The notes beneath the pieces were generated by a model, which worked only from the letters and a program-made list of their open reading frames with translations, made no database searches and was not told the DNA's origin. A stretch of DNA of 64,000 nucleotides from Xylogone sp. PMI_703. Taxonomy: Eukaryota > Ascomycota > Leotiomycetes. Numbering within the stretch: the stretch's first letter is position 1; the number at the start of each line of letters is the position of its first letter. The stretch is from contig JAJTUQ010000002.1 in assembly GCA_021399445.1 (NCBI GenBank), positions 1,612,001 through 1,676,000 of the forward strand, written 5' to 3'. A program made the position numbers and the translations under genes. Positions 49,579 to 64,000 of the stretch are shown here, in pieces.

Positions 49579-50498
49579 AAAGGGACGACGTGACGAGATG
49601 ATGTATGAACGAGTTTGATATGGGTGGGAATCTTTAAATTTTATTTCTTTTGTCATCTTGGAATCCGGGGATCATATACCATATTTCCTTGACTACACAT
49701 TATTTTTTTTTCTTTATATATTATACTATTGAACATCGGAGTTTGGGGTGCAGCGTTGGGAATGGGTCTAAATTTGCCCTTACTATTTGTTGATTAGCCT
49801 CGCCTCGTCGCTCTCTGGATGAATGCATGAGGGAAGAAGTATTGGAACTAGGAGGATGAAACTGGGCCTGCTCGATGATGGTAACTATGCTGTCATCTGA
49901 AAACTGTAATAATTGAATTAGTGAGCCATGCTGAATATACCGCTCGTCTTTATCCACCCTTCTATTATTGGCACTCGTGATAGAAACATACTCTTATTGG
50001 CTTTGGATAACCGTACCTGGTCATTGTAGCACGTAGTTCTAGAAAGCTTCCACGATAGATAGATCTATGCTCACGTGCCAGCAGCTATGCGGCAGAGATA
50101 TACAGAACAAGCTCCAATTGAATCATCATTTACACCTCCACTTAACAAGAAAGGAGGAAGCAATGGCACGTACAAAGATCGAGATCATTCAACACGTCCA
50201 TAGAGCTACGGGTCAATATTCCTGTTTCATGATCCCCAGGCAAGAATAATAATAAAAAGCAAAATAGTTCCTACGCCGAATTATGTCCCTACATGCATAC
50301 CTGGATCTACTATGTAGTGTACACACAACAACACAACGCGCTTCCTTAGCTTTGCCCTTCCCCTCATTTTCTTTCCATTCCATTTAATATCCCTCGATCT
50401 AAGCAAACATCAGCAGGTGCGAGAGCCATCCTCCTCCAGATTCAAAGGCCTGAACCCATATAACAACAACACAGCTCCTTGTTCTCTTCTCCCCGCCT
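49579..50498. other. Convergent 3' intergenic region
   Basis: About 920 bp between the HAM-8-like stop and the MPC1 stop. AT-rich 3' UTR-like DNA with a long T-run near 49700. No gene is supported. Confidence 0.55.
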
Positions 50499-51363
50499 TT
50501 ACTGCGCACCGGCAACAACACCCTTCGCCGCACCCGCCTCGCTCTTCGCCTTGGCCTCCGCGGCCTCCTTCCCGCCCCACTGGTGGTACTGCAGCCATCG
50601 GTAGCCCTGAGTGAGCTGGGCGCCCTCGTTGACGAAGTGGCAGAGGAAGAGGAGGTAGTTCTTGGGGGTGACGGCGAGGGAGTAGCGCATGAAGGTTGCG
50701 GAGTAGACGACGAGGGCGCCGGTCATGCGGCCGGAGATTCTGGGGAGAATGTCAGCACGATTTCCACGTTTATCTTTTCCTCCATTTCTATTTGGATTTC
50801 CGATTCTTGTTCCCTTGTGAATATGCGTGTGTGATTTGAGATGGGGCGATGTTTGGAGGGATTGGAATTGGGGAATGCTTCGGACGGATGTTGTGTGACT
50901 AATAATAGCTCTCTTTCCTTCCACCTGCACAACGTAGCTCTTCGTCGCAAGGGGATAGGAACTGGTGTAATTGCCCGGAAAGAAATAAAGAGAAGAGAGA
51001 TTCCCCGGCTCTGACTCACAATTCAGGACTCTTCTGCGTATCCATCACCGCCGCAATCGGAATTCCGAAGTTAGAAACAGGACCCCAGAAATCTGTACAA
51101 ATCCCCATGATATTAGTTTCATTTTAACACAAAAAAGCTCCCAAGAATAATCAAACAAAAGAAAAATTCAAGCTAGAATTTCTGCTCCAAGGAGAAGGAG
51201 AGGAGAAAGGGCAGATGTGGTGAACAGCGAGTTGCCGGGAAACCAACACAACTTATCGATCGGACTTAGGAAAATGAGACGAATACGTACGGGTTGAGCA
51301 GATGTAGCTCAGCATAGCATTGGATCGGATCTTCGCATTGAGCGAGGAGATGAGGGACGCCAT
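50499..51363 (-). CDS. MPC1: Mitochondrial pyruvate carrier subunit MPC1
   Basis: Three exons: 51363-51291, 51092-51020 and 50739-50499, giving 387 nt and 128 residues, the normal size. MPC1 pairs with an MPC2/3 partner to import pyruvate across the inner mitochondrial membrane. Family motifs are [13 protein letters not shown] (built by the first splice), [28 protein letters not shown] and [23 protein letters not shown] precedes an alanine-rich tail. The introns are longer than the local norm (198 and 280 nt). Pyruvate carboxylase, the next enzyme acting on pyruvate, lies about 6 kb away but is not adjacent. Confidence 0.96.
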
Positions 51364-51882
51364 TGTGATATTGCTTGATCTCTCTGCGCGCGTGCTGTGT
51401 CTTTGGGAGAAGAGAAGGGGAAAGGAGTGGAGAGAAGGAGCTTTTGGGTGTTCTTTGGCTGCGGGTTGGGTGTTGGGGATTTCAGTTTATCCTAACGACG
51501 GGCGGTCCGAAAGTGACGAAGGGGGCCGACCATTCGGAGCGCGAAAATTGGTGGCACAGGGGTCACGTGCCTGGAAAATGTCCCGTAAGCTCTAAGATTA
51601 GGATGCTGGATTAGAGAATAATATGTTATATCTACTGTGATAACTTTGATTAGGAGGTGAACGAGATTTACAATTTGCAGTGCATGAGTTGTGGTCAGCA
51701 AAGGTGTTGTCTGAATTCCCCAAGTTTGGGTTCCAGGAGTCTAATGCTACAATTTAGACAATATACTTTGATTTTTTGGTATGCAAACCCAACTCCACCT
51801 CAACGCCATAAGATCTCTGCTAGAAGAAAAATTTCCAAGCCAGCCATCATCCTTCGATATTATACTATCCCACGCACAGCAC
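51364..51882. other. Intergenic region upstream of MPC1 and downstream of SmB
   Basis: 519 bp. The part next to MPC1 (51364-51580) is GC-richer and should hold its promoter; the rest is the 3' side of SmB. No gene is supported. Confidence 0.55.
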
Positions 51883-52823
51883 TTATCTTCTTGGAGGAGC
51901 AAATCCTGGAGGAGGAGCTCCACCAGGTGGTGCGAATCCAGGCGGTGGGAATTGCTGTCCTCCAGGGAATCCTGCTGGTGGTGGGAAACCACCTGGAAAT
52001 CCTGGCGGTGGTGCTATAAAAAATGTTAGCTGGTGTAAGCTGGTCATAGAAGAGGTGTAAAAACGTACCTCCCCGCCCTGCAAATGGTGGGGCTCCTGGA
52101 AAGCCACCAAAAGCAGGAGGTGCAGCGCCGACACCAGCAGCCGGTCCCTAAGCTCAAGTCAGTCATGCTCAGAGAAATACATTTGGATAATATGCACATA
52201 CCGCTAAACCGATGGGAGCACCTCGTCCCGCAGGCCGTGCAATACCTGTTCCAGCAGCCAATGTTGTTGAAATGCCTCCTGAAGGCGCACTCGTTCCCAA
52301 TCGCGCACTTGGGTCTGCAGGGGGTGGAGATTCAACAGAGAGGGATATGATATGTGCGCCTCGAACGATGGTGAGTCCCAGAGTACGCTTTTCTTCTGTC
52401 TCGACTAGTGGGGCAGATGTACTGCTTCCTGGAGCAGCAGGTGTCTTGGTCGCCTTGCGTTTCACTCTTCTGAACTCTTCGGTATCGGCTAGGACAAGAT
52501 TCATGTGCTATATACCAAGTCAGTTTATATAGTTTCAGAGCTTAAGCAGAGAGACACGTGCCTTGTCGAATGCGAGCATCTGTCCGACCATTTGTCGTCC
52601 ATCATTCATGGTCACTCTCATCCGGTAGTTGATCTGTCAATCCAATCAGTATATAGAGCCCCCCAATTAAGATCAAGCAAGCTTTGGGAGCTTTGCAAAA
52701 AGAGGAGACATACGAGACCGGCCTGTGAGAATTGCGGGTGTCAGCCTGTACCGTCAACAAAAGCTTGAGAAACGTGAATCTGGAAGGGCTCCAACTTACC
52801 ATCTTTCCCTGCTTGTTCGCCAT
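51883..52823 (-). CDS. SMB1: Small nuclear ribonucleoprotein SmB
   Basis: Six exons: 52823-52800, 52722-52714, 52633-52562, 52507-52202, 52147-52069 and 52013-51883, giving 621 nt and 206 residues. SmB is a core Sm-ring protein of spliceosomal snRNPs. The Sm fold is encoded by the first four exons: N-K-Q-G-K-M, then A-G-L from a 9-nt microexon, then I-N-Y-R-M-R-V-T (Sm1) and R-Q-M-V-G-Q-M-L-A-F-D-K-H-M-N-L-V-L. The Sm2 motif T-I-V-R-G-A-H-I-I-S-L-S-V follows. The C-terminus is the usual Pro/Gly-rich tail with G-A-P-P-P-G-F repeats. The third intron must start with GC (GCACGT) to join D-K to H-M-N in frame. Divergent from the RPL11 gene. Confidence 0.95.
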
Positions 52824-53162
52824 GATGAATCGAGATGCACGATAGGTACGGCTTCTCTTGGGTTGTTCAAAGAATATTTTATTGTTTTGAAGTGCACGAC
52901 TCCAAAGTTCAAGTCTCACCGGCTCTTTCACCAAGCCTATGAGGTCGCGATTTGCTAGTTTGATATTGAGAAGTTGCTAGCCTTAAGGCTGAAGCTCCCA
53001 GTCAAAGTGAGCTAGGTCGGATATGGTTAGCGCCATTTGTCGCCAACCATCAGGGCAAGGAAAACCTAACCACCAAACTCGAGGTTCGCGATATTTGAGA
53101 TTTCTCCGACGACCAAACTTCCAACGACAATCACCCAACGACAATCCGCCAGCACCATCAAA
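52824..53162. promoter_or_regulatory. Divergent promoter region between SmB and RPL11
   Basis: 339 bp separate the two start codons. A CT/A-rich leader with repeated C-A-A-C-G-A-C-A-A-T-C segments lies just upstream of the L11 start. No specific factor site is assigned. Confidence 0.6.
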
Positions 53163-53880
53163 ATGGCCGAAGAATCCAAGTCCGCCAACCCCATGAGGTA
53201 ATATTAACTGGCTTCTCAAATTTTAATGTCATCGAGCTGAGAGATCTGACTTTTTGCAACAGGGAAATCAAGCTTCAAAAGCTTGTCCTCAACATTTCCG
53301 TCGGAGAGAGTGGTGACAGACTCACCCGTGCGGCCAAGGTGCTCGAACAATTGAGCGGTCAAACTCCAGTCTACAGTACGTTGCCGTCCTCAGCATCGCA
53401 TTTGTCTCTTGTCACTCTATTCTAACGCACCGGTCTTCACAGGCAAGGCCCGTTACACTGTCCGAACCTTCGGTATCCGTCGTAACGAAAAGATCGCCGT
53501 CCACGTCACCGTCCGTGGCCCCAAGGCTGAGGAAATTCTCGAGCGTGGTCTCAAGGTCAAGGAATACGAACTCCGCAAGCGCAACTTCTCCGAGACTGGC
53601 AACTTCGGCTTCGGTATCAGCGAACACATTGATCTTGGTATCAAGTACGACCCGGCCATTGGTATCTACGGAATGGATTTCTATGCGTGAGTTTGATCTT
53701 GTGTGGAATTTGACTTTAAACAACATTTACTGATGAACCTTTTCCAGATGCATGACCCGACCTGGTGAGCGTGTTGCCAAGCGCCGTCGCTGCAAGTCCC
53801 ACGTTGGTGCTTCCCACAGAATCAAGCGTGATGACACTGTCAAGTGGTTCAAGAACAGATTCGAGGGTATTGTCCGATAA
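53163..53880 (+). CDS. RPL11: 60S ribosomal protein L11 (uL5)
   Basis: Four exons: 53163-53197, 53263-53375, 53443-53686 and 53748-53880, giving 525 nt and 174 residues, exactly the eukaryotic L11 length. L11 binds 5S rRNA with L5 in the 5S RNP of the large subunit. Family motifs are seen throughout: [56 protein letters not shown], and the C-terminal R-R-R-C-K-S-H-V-G. Strong bias to C-ending codons fits a highly expressed gene. The first intron lies after 11 codons, common in fungal ribosomal protein genes. Confidence 0.98.
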
Positions 53881-54927
53881 ATGCATTATCTCTTTTTTCC
53901 TCGGGGCGTAGATTTTGCATGGGGCTTATGAAAAAATGAATGGAATATCATATGGGAAATGGGAACTTCTCTGTACTTTATATCATCCATTCTAGGACAA
54001 TCAAGCAGTTTGTCAACTGCTCAGCTTAATAGCTGCGGCCTCAGAGACCGACCGGCTTTGCCGGCTTGTTCGTACTGGACTTTATTGTGATATTGATGTT
54101 TGGTGTGTTGTAGGTGATTACATACTATGAAGATACAGGATGCAAATGCATTATCTATTCTATAATATACTCTTCCATATGTTATTATACAATCAGCAAT
54201 GATCAAGTATCGTAATAGGTTCAGACCAGGAGACAATGCTATTATACAGAGCAAGTACAGCTGAGAATAGACTTCCCAGTTGTCAGCAATAATGTAAGCA
54301 CATCTCATCTCTACTGTTTTCTCTATTATACTTAGCTTAGTCTCAATAAAATCTATGAAATGTTCCATTCTTGTCAAATTATCCATCCCTGTGTCCACAC
54401 ATGTGTATAAATCGGAGAATTAAATAGAGTAGAGCCCCACTATTGTTAGTGTGCAGGCAATAATAACGACATCCATAAACCACATCAAGCAGCAAGAGAG
54501 ATTGTTTGGAACTATTTGAGAGGAGTTTTCTTTCCAAGTAGAAATTGCCATCACAAAAAGCTACCAACAGAATATAACGGGTACTTCAATTGACAGGTAA
54601 AACCGATCACTAATCCAACAGCATGGTTGGCTGCAGAAGCGCAAAAAGGGGAGAGAGCGGTTTGCTAAAACATCAACCCCCTTTTCCCATTCATTCTTGC
54701 TCAAGGCAAACTTTGGCTTCATATTTTGCAATACAACAAAAAAATCCATTCCATAAAACTCCTGCTTTCACCTTCCATTTGATAAAACGCCATCAGTTGG
54801 TCTCCAGCTAATGTGTCTTTTTCATTTAATCGTTCATTTTATTCTTTCCCAATGCCCCCTCCATATTTCAGCCACTTTTCCTTTCCATCATGACAGGGAA
54901 GAGGGCTCTTTGTTAGTCCTGGATTAA
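53881..54927. other. Convergent 3' intergenic region
   Basis: About 1.05 kb of AT-rich DNA between the RPL11 stop and the stop of the small conserved gene. Frames present are short and without motif. Confidence 0.5.
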
Positions 54928-55372
54928 CTAGGAAGACGTGGAGGAACCACCGCTAGATCCTTGCGTCCAACTATAGGATAGAGTTAAGCCATGGACATCA
55001 AAAATGGAAAAGAGTAAGGAAGTGACTCACTTGTTCCACCAGTTGCCGAAGAAATTCGTGGCAGGCTTTTGGTCGTGGAAGCTCTGTCGTCGAGCTGCAG
55101 CCGCTGGATCAGAGTTGTTGCGTTTCTGGTTCATTAGACCAGCGAAGAGGGTCCCTGCGGATGATGTGGAGGAGGTCTAGAGGTAATGACAGTGACGGTT
55201 AGTGATAATTCTTCGTTACTCGGTCGAAAGTCATGTATGGTGGAGGAGAAAGCTTTGTATGCTCTTGAGAGGACGAAAGATGGGGACAAGAGAGACGTAC
55301 TCGACGTTTGGGAGCAGCAGGACCAGCTGCGTCATTGGCACGAGCCTGATTTGCTGGGACGGGAGATGACAT
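54928..55372 (-). CDS. Small conserved-looking protein (86 aa), unknown function
   Basis: Three exons: 55372-55301, 55176-55031 and 54970-54928, giving 261 nt and 86 residues. All three junctions have good donors (GTACGT, GTGAGT) and AG acceptors and keep frame. The protein is small, hydrophilic and Ser/Ala/Asn-rich. It has a basic patch at P-K-R-R before the first splice, then a segment L-F-A-G-L-M-N-Q-K-R, R-R-Q-S-F-H-D-Q-K-P, and an aromatic motif F-F-G-N-W-W, ending in a serine/glycine tail. No signal peptide or membrane helix is seen. R-R-Q-S-F is a possible kinase site. I do not recognise a named family; the clean exon structure is the main support. Confidence 0.65.
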
Positions 55373-57381
55373 GATGGAGATGTTGAAAGTTAGGTAAATA
55401 TCCTGTGAGATTGGATAGGTTCTGGCTGATGGTGAAAGGGTTGGAAGCGTGAGTATATGTACTCTTGTTTAGAGCAGTTCTCGAAGACGAGACAGGAGAG
55501 TTGCAGTCAGGACGGACTATTGTAAGCAACTCACATGAAGAAGGGCAGAAAGAATGGCACCGGGCTGGCAGGCTAATATACCCTTACCCCCTCTCCTCCG
55601 GGGGGCGGATCGTCAGTAACGCATTACCAAGTAGATACATTGAGTACATCTGGTACATTATTCACTCGAACTGGTACAAGATCACCTCTGTTGCTTGGAT
55701 CATTCCGTCAACGGGCATCAACTGAGGGATCCTCAGCATATGCATCTGGCCACTCTGCCACTCGAGTACACGTACACATACACGTCTGCTCTGTAACATG
55801 AGTTGAAGCACCACAGTATACTGCAATACAGTAAATACAAACCCATTCACCGGGCGAGTTGTACAGTACTGTACTGTAAGGGTGCAGTACTGTAGCAGTG
55901 TTGTAACCAGCCTCTGCCTGCACGCAAAGCAACCAATGGCCCGCGACTGGCTTCCTTACCCCGCGATTGCTTCTCCCCCAGTGGTATGACCTTTGCAGTT
56001 CGGACGTCACCGACGAATAGGGATTGCTCCTGTCTCTCTATTGCTACAGTACAAGCTAGACAAATGCGCCACAGGACATCCGCGGACAAAACAAAACATC
56101 CATTCTCCGTCCTCTATGCCCTCTACGCACCTAATTAACGGGATTATCCCAAGTTCACCTCATCCAATTGGATTCTCCCGATAGTAAAACGTCGCTGGCA
56201 GATATGCAGTCCGGCAGCACGACCAACTACTTCGAGCAACGCCGCTCGTGACATCATTCCTACTAGCTGTTGAGCGGGGCGGAGAACGGAGGGGGCAAAA
56301 TGTAACCTCACGTGCTCCTCTTCCCCAGATCGCCTCCTCTCTCTTTCTCCAACCTCAGCTCAGTTTACAGTACCTGGTATTACCAAATAATCCGGAAGCT
56401 TTGTAATCCCGTGTTTTCTGATGGGTGATTATATCGTAATCCCGCGGGTCTTGCGGATTTGAGGAGCTAGACGTAATTTACATTACATGGTGGCTTTGGC
56501 GCTTTATTTAATAGGCCGTTAATTAACCCATATGAGGATCCCGGTTCTAGATCTTGGACTTTGCTTTTAACTGGTGTTATACCATACGGGTATGGTTTAT
56601 ACTGTACAAATACAACGGCTTAATAACCACGAGTTTATGACATGCCTGGACAATATAGCCTCACTCGAGCTTCAGTCACTCCCTGCTTTCCCACCTCTAA
56701 CCAAAGCAGGCAACCAGCAACGACGATTGTACAGCAACTGTAAAGACTTATTGGCCCCCCATCTCGCTTTCACCTAGATATAATAACTGAAGGAGCTATA
56801 ATTGGGGATAAAATACTAAATACCTTTAATCAGAAAGAAGAAGCAAAGAAGGAGAGATTAGAATACTGAAGCTAGGAAAATGATGAAGCACGGGTATGCT
56901 TTGCATCCTAGTGAATTAGGAGCTTTAGCTATATTACGGAGTACTTGTTACGTAGGCGTAGCTTGTTTTGGTAATTGTATATTTTCCAATTCCAGGATTA
57001 TTCCCATCTGATTATCTCACTCAAGAAATTGAAAGTTATCGCAAGTGGTTGTTCAATAGGTCTAAATCCAACAAAGGCTTGTGAATATGCTCCAAATATT
57101 CTAAGTCAGTAGTTCATATGTTCTGCACATCACACACCCCGTAGATAGGCACCCTCGATTTAACCAAATTTATTCATCAATGACTGTCATAACAAAAAAC
57201 CAACACATCCGCACAACCCGAGTGCCCCAAATCTGACTGGCACTTGAAACTACTCTCAATATAGAGAAAATACGAAAAAATCCGCCCTACACCGAACCCC
57301 TACACCAAAAAGCTTTTTCAGAGCTCATCCAAATGGCTCTTCTTCATCTTTCCAATTTAAATGTCATGAGAGATCACCTAT
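55373..57381. other. Intergenic region with a dense TACTGTA/TACAGTA cluster
   Basis: About 2 kb upstream of the small gene and downstream of pyruvate carboxylase. Eight TACTGTA/TACAGTA heptamers occur between 55827 and 56606, four of them in 33 bp at 55862-55894. No coding frame has a recognisable motif. Confidence 0.55.
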
Positions 57382-61926
<4,545 letters not shown>

Positions 61927-64000
61927 GATGCTCGATGCTGCTGAGCCGGGTTACTTTTTTTTTTTGCAGAAATGAAGGATTTCAAATTGTCGGCAGGAGA
62001 ATGGACCGGTACTTTATATAAGGGGAGAATAATTTTTTATAAAGGTAGGGGTTATTTTTGGGGGAGAGGCAGACCACCGATGGCCGGTCTGAATGGGGAT
62101 TGCGAGCTACTAAGAGCTGCTGGCTGCTGATTGGAATGCCGCCCAATGATGTCAACCACGAGCCGAAGAGGGGCACCACCACGCCGGCCGAGGGGCAGAA
62201 GCTCAGGTTGAACACAAACAGAGCAAAACTCCCGCGAGCCAAGAAGTCTAGAAGAAGGGAACTCAAGGGCAGAAAAAAAAGATTTCGTGGACAGATGGGT
62301 TTTAAAGAAGTATTTATTATATGAGAGAGAATACAGAAGCTGCAAGCAGATTCCAGACGCCGAGATGCACCGTGAATCCGGAAACTCAGGAGCAATATGC
62401 ATCTGGCGGGATGACCATTTTCTGATGAGGGGGCCCTGCAAAGGGGAAGGGAAGGAGGGTGAATCCATCAAGCCAACAAGCCAACAAGCCAACAAGGTCA
62501 GCCAGCAAGCATGTAGCAAAAGCAAACAGCCATGAGCAAAAACAAAGCACAGTACCACCGCCGGAGACGCAGAAGAAGCACGTAGCCGGAGAAAGACTGC
62601 GGTGGGGATGCATTTTGCGGTTGAGATGATGAATAATTTTGTTGGATGCCAAAAAAACTCCCATCAGCCCGCCCGAAAACCCGCCAACCCAGACCCAGGC
62701 CTGGGCACCTGTAAAAAGCCGCATTAGCTTGGTGCAGGTTTTAACTACAGTAGTCCATCCGTAAAGCGTTTTAGTTAGGTTTTAAGGATGCACCAACATA
62801 TGCACTGTATGCACGCACGCAAGATTAGAGGATCCTCTCCGTAATTAACTAGTACTGTGGACGGACAGATAGATAGATGAGCATCTCGCATATCCACGGC
62901 TTTCCATTGGCACGGCACAACCACAAGCGTACAAGTAGAAAGATCACTGATAACGTGACCCCACCTGCCCAGTCTAGCCTCTGATCCTCCCCACGTCATG
63001 CCCGATGACACAAGAGGATTATCTCTTGAAAAAGCTAACCACTGTAGAAAGGCTCGAAAGGCTCCGATATTAGGACCGTGGATATTGGGGAGTCTCGAGT
63101 TCAACCGCCTCCCCCTGCCAGATTGGATAATTTGGCAAATGGGTGAAATTTTTTGGGTTTTGAGTCATCCATGTTTTTGCATTGCAGTATTCTGCCGAGA
63201 GGTTCTTTGGCCCGTGGGGGAGAGAGAGGGATATTGTTATTGTGATGGTCATGATTATTATATTTTATTTTCACTCAAAATTACAATCAATGGTTCGTCG
63301 TAATATAAGTGTGTTGTCCAGTTTTTGAGTTGCGATTTTGTTGCCCTGGCCCGTTTTGGGTTTATGCAGTCCTGCCTGCCTTCTGTCCGTATCAGGAAGA
63401 AAACTCTCTGCCCTCAATAATGCTCATTACGCCTCATGCTTCACTAAGAGTCTGATATGCTCCCATACCACTATGGCATGGCATGGCAGTAGTGCCATAC
63501 TCCTCTCTTCTCCTCTCGTTCCCCTCATCGCGTTCGCCTGCCAATTTAACCCTCCTTCCTTGAATTGCTCCCGCAGATTGAGCTTCTTTCCTTCCTTTCC
63601 TGCTCACCTCGCCCAGATCTTCCCGAGCTATCTGCGAAAAGACCGCACACTCATCGTCGCCGTTTCGCTGTTTTGCACCGCGATACATTGACCGAGGTTG
63701 CAGTACCTCGGCTTTCGCTGGCAGCTGGGAAGAGTTCCATAGTTCCAGAGCTCCGATAGCTGCTGTCCCTCCTTCCAAAACCGTCAGGGCTGAGCTGAAG
63801 CTTTAGCTGTTGCAGTTACCTAAGTCGCGCATCACTTGGACCGAACGTCCCCGTTCGGGCAACTTTCCTTCGAGCTACATGGTCCCGTACATCACGGCTC
63901 CTGGATTTCCCTTGCCTGGTCTGGAGCTACGAACCCGACCCTGTGGTAATCTCCTCCATCGCTGGCCCACTGCCTTGGCCCGGACGGCTCATCGCGGGTC
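61927..64000. other. Region upstream of pyruvate carboxylase, no supported gene
   Basis: About 2.07 kb. The first 300 bp should hold the PYC promoter; CCAAT-type boxes are visible at 62130-62134 (ATTGG) and 62143-62147 (CCAAT). A short repeat lies at 62469-62496, and one TACAGTA at 62746. The final 700 bp are pyrimidine-rich on the + strand, as in the leader of a gene starting beyond the window. Confidence 0.45.
62469..62496. repeat. Short CAAGCCAA tandem repeat
   Basis: Three perfect copies of the octamer CAAGCCAA followed by a partial copy, in the region upstream of PYC. Confidence 0.75.

Overview
The window looks like nuclear DNA of a filamentous ascomycete (Pezizomycotina). Genes carry short introns of about 50-110 bp with GTRNGT-type donors, CTRAY-like branch sites and AG acceptors. 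The gene set is typical of that group: alternative oxidase, a UTP23 zinc-finger protein, a Caf120-like PH protein, a condensin kleisin, a HAM-8-like membrane protein and a small GPI-type protein. The genus cannot be fixed from the sequence. I assembled 23 protein-coding genes, 22 of them complete, by joining exons by eye with reading-frame checks. I saw no rRNA, tRNA, CRISPR array or recognisable transposon.

Layout. 0-5 kb: the 3' part of an unknown gene, UTP23, and a mitochondrial-type PP2C phosphatase. 5-15 kb: a gene-poor stretch around a large Caf120-like PH protein and an F-box protein. 15-30 kb: alternative oxidase, a CCX-type cation exchanger divergent from condensin BRN1, a single-pass membrane protein, and a DUF726 membrane hydrolase-like protein. 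30.7-38.4 kb: four metabolic genes side by side, namely a cytochrome-b5/FMN 2-hydroxyacid dehydrogenase, an M20 beta-ureidopropionase-like amidohydrolase, a dihydropyrimidinase-like enzyme and an FAD aromatic-type monooxygenase. 38.8-43.4 kb: eIF3m, a membrane-anchored UMP-kinase-like protein and a small GPI-type protein. 43.4-47.9 kb: the largest gene-poor gap. 47.9-62 kb: HAM-8-like protein, mitochondrial pyruvate carrier MPC1, SmB divergent from ribosomal protein L11, a small conserved protein, and pyruvate carboxylase. 62-64 kb: no supported gene.

How the genes work together. The middle cluster is the most suggestive functional group. A PYD2-like and a PYD3-like gene are divergently transcribed from one 517-bp region, as expected for ring opening and decarbamoylation of a dihydropyrimidine or hydantoin. 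They are flanked by two flavoenzymes, and GATA-factor-like sites lie in the promoters. MPC1 and pyruvate carboxylase both handle pyruvate but are separated by three unrelated genes. SmB/L11 and BRN1/exchanger share divergent promoters of about 340 bp.

Unusual features are mostly structural. The start of pyruvate carboxylase is broken into very small exons (21, 8, 12, 38 and 32 nt), and one of its introns is largely a 244-bp AAACAATC/AATC tandem repeat. SmB has a 9-nt microexon and a GC-AG intron, and a second GC-AG intron lies in the M20 gene. The heptamer TACTGTA/TACAGTA is strongly concentrated in the intergenic DNA.
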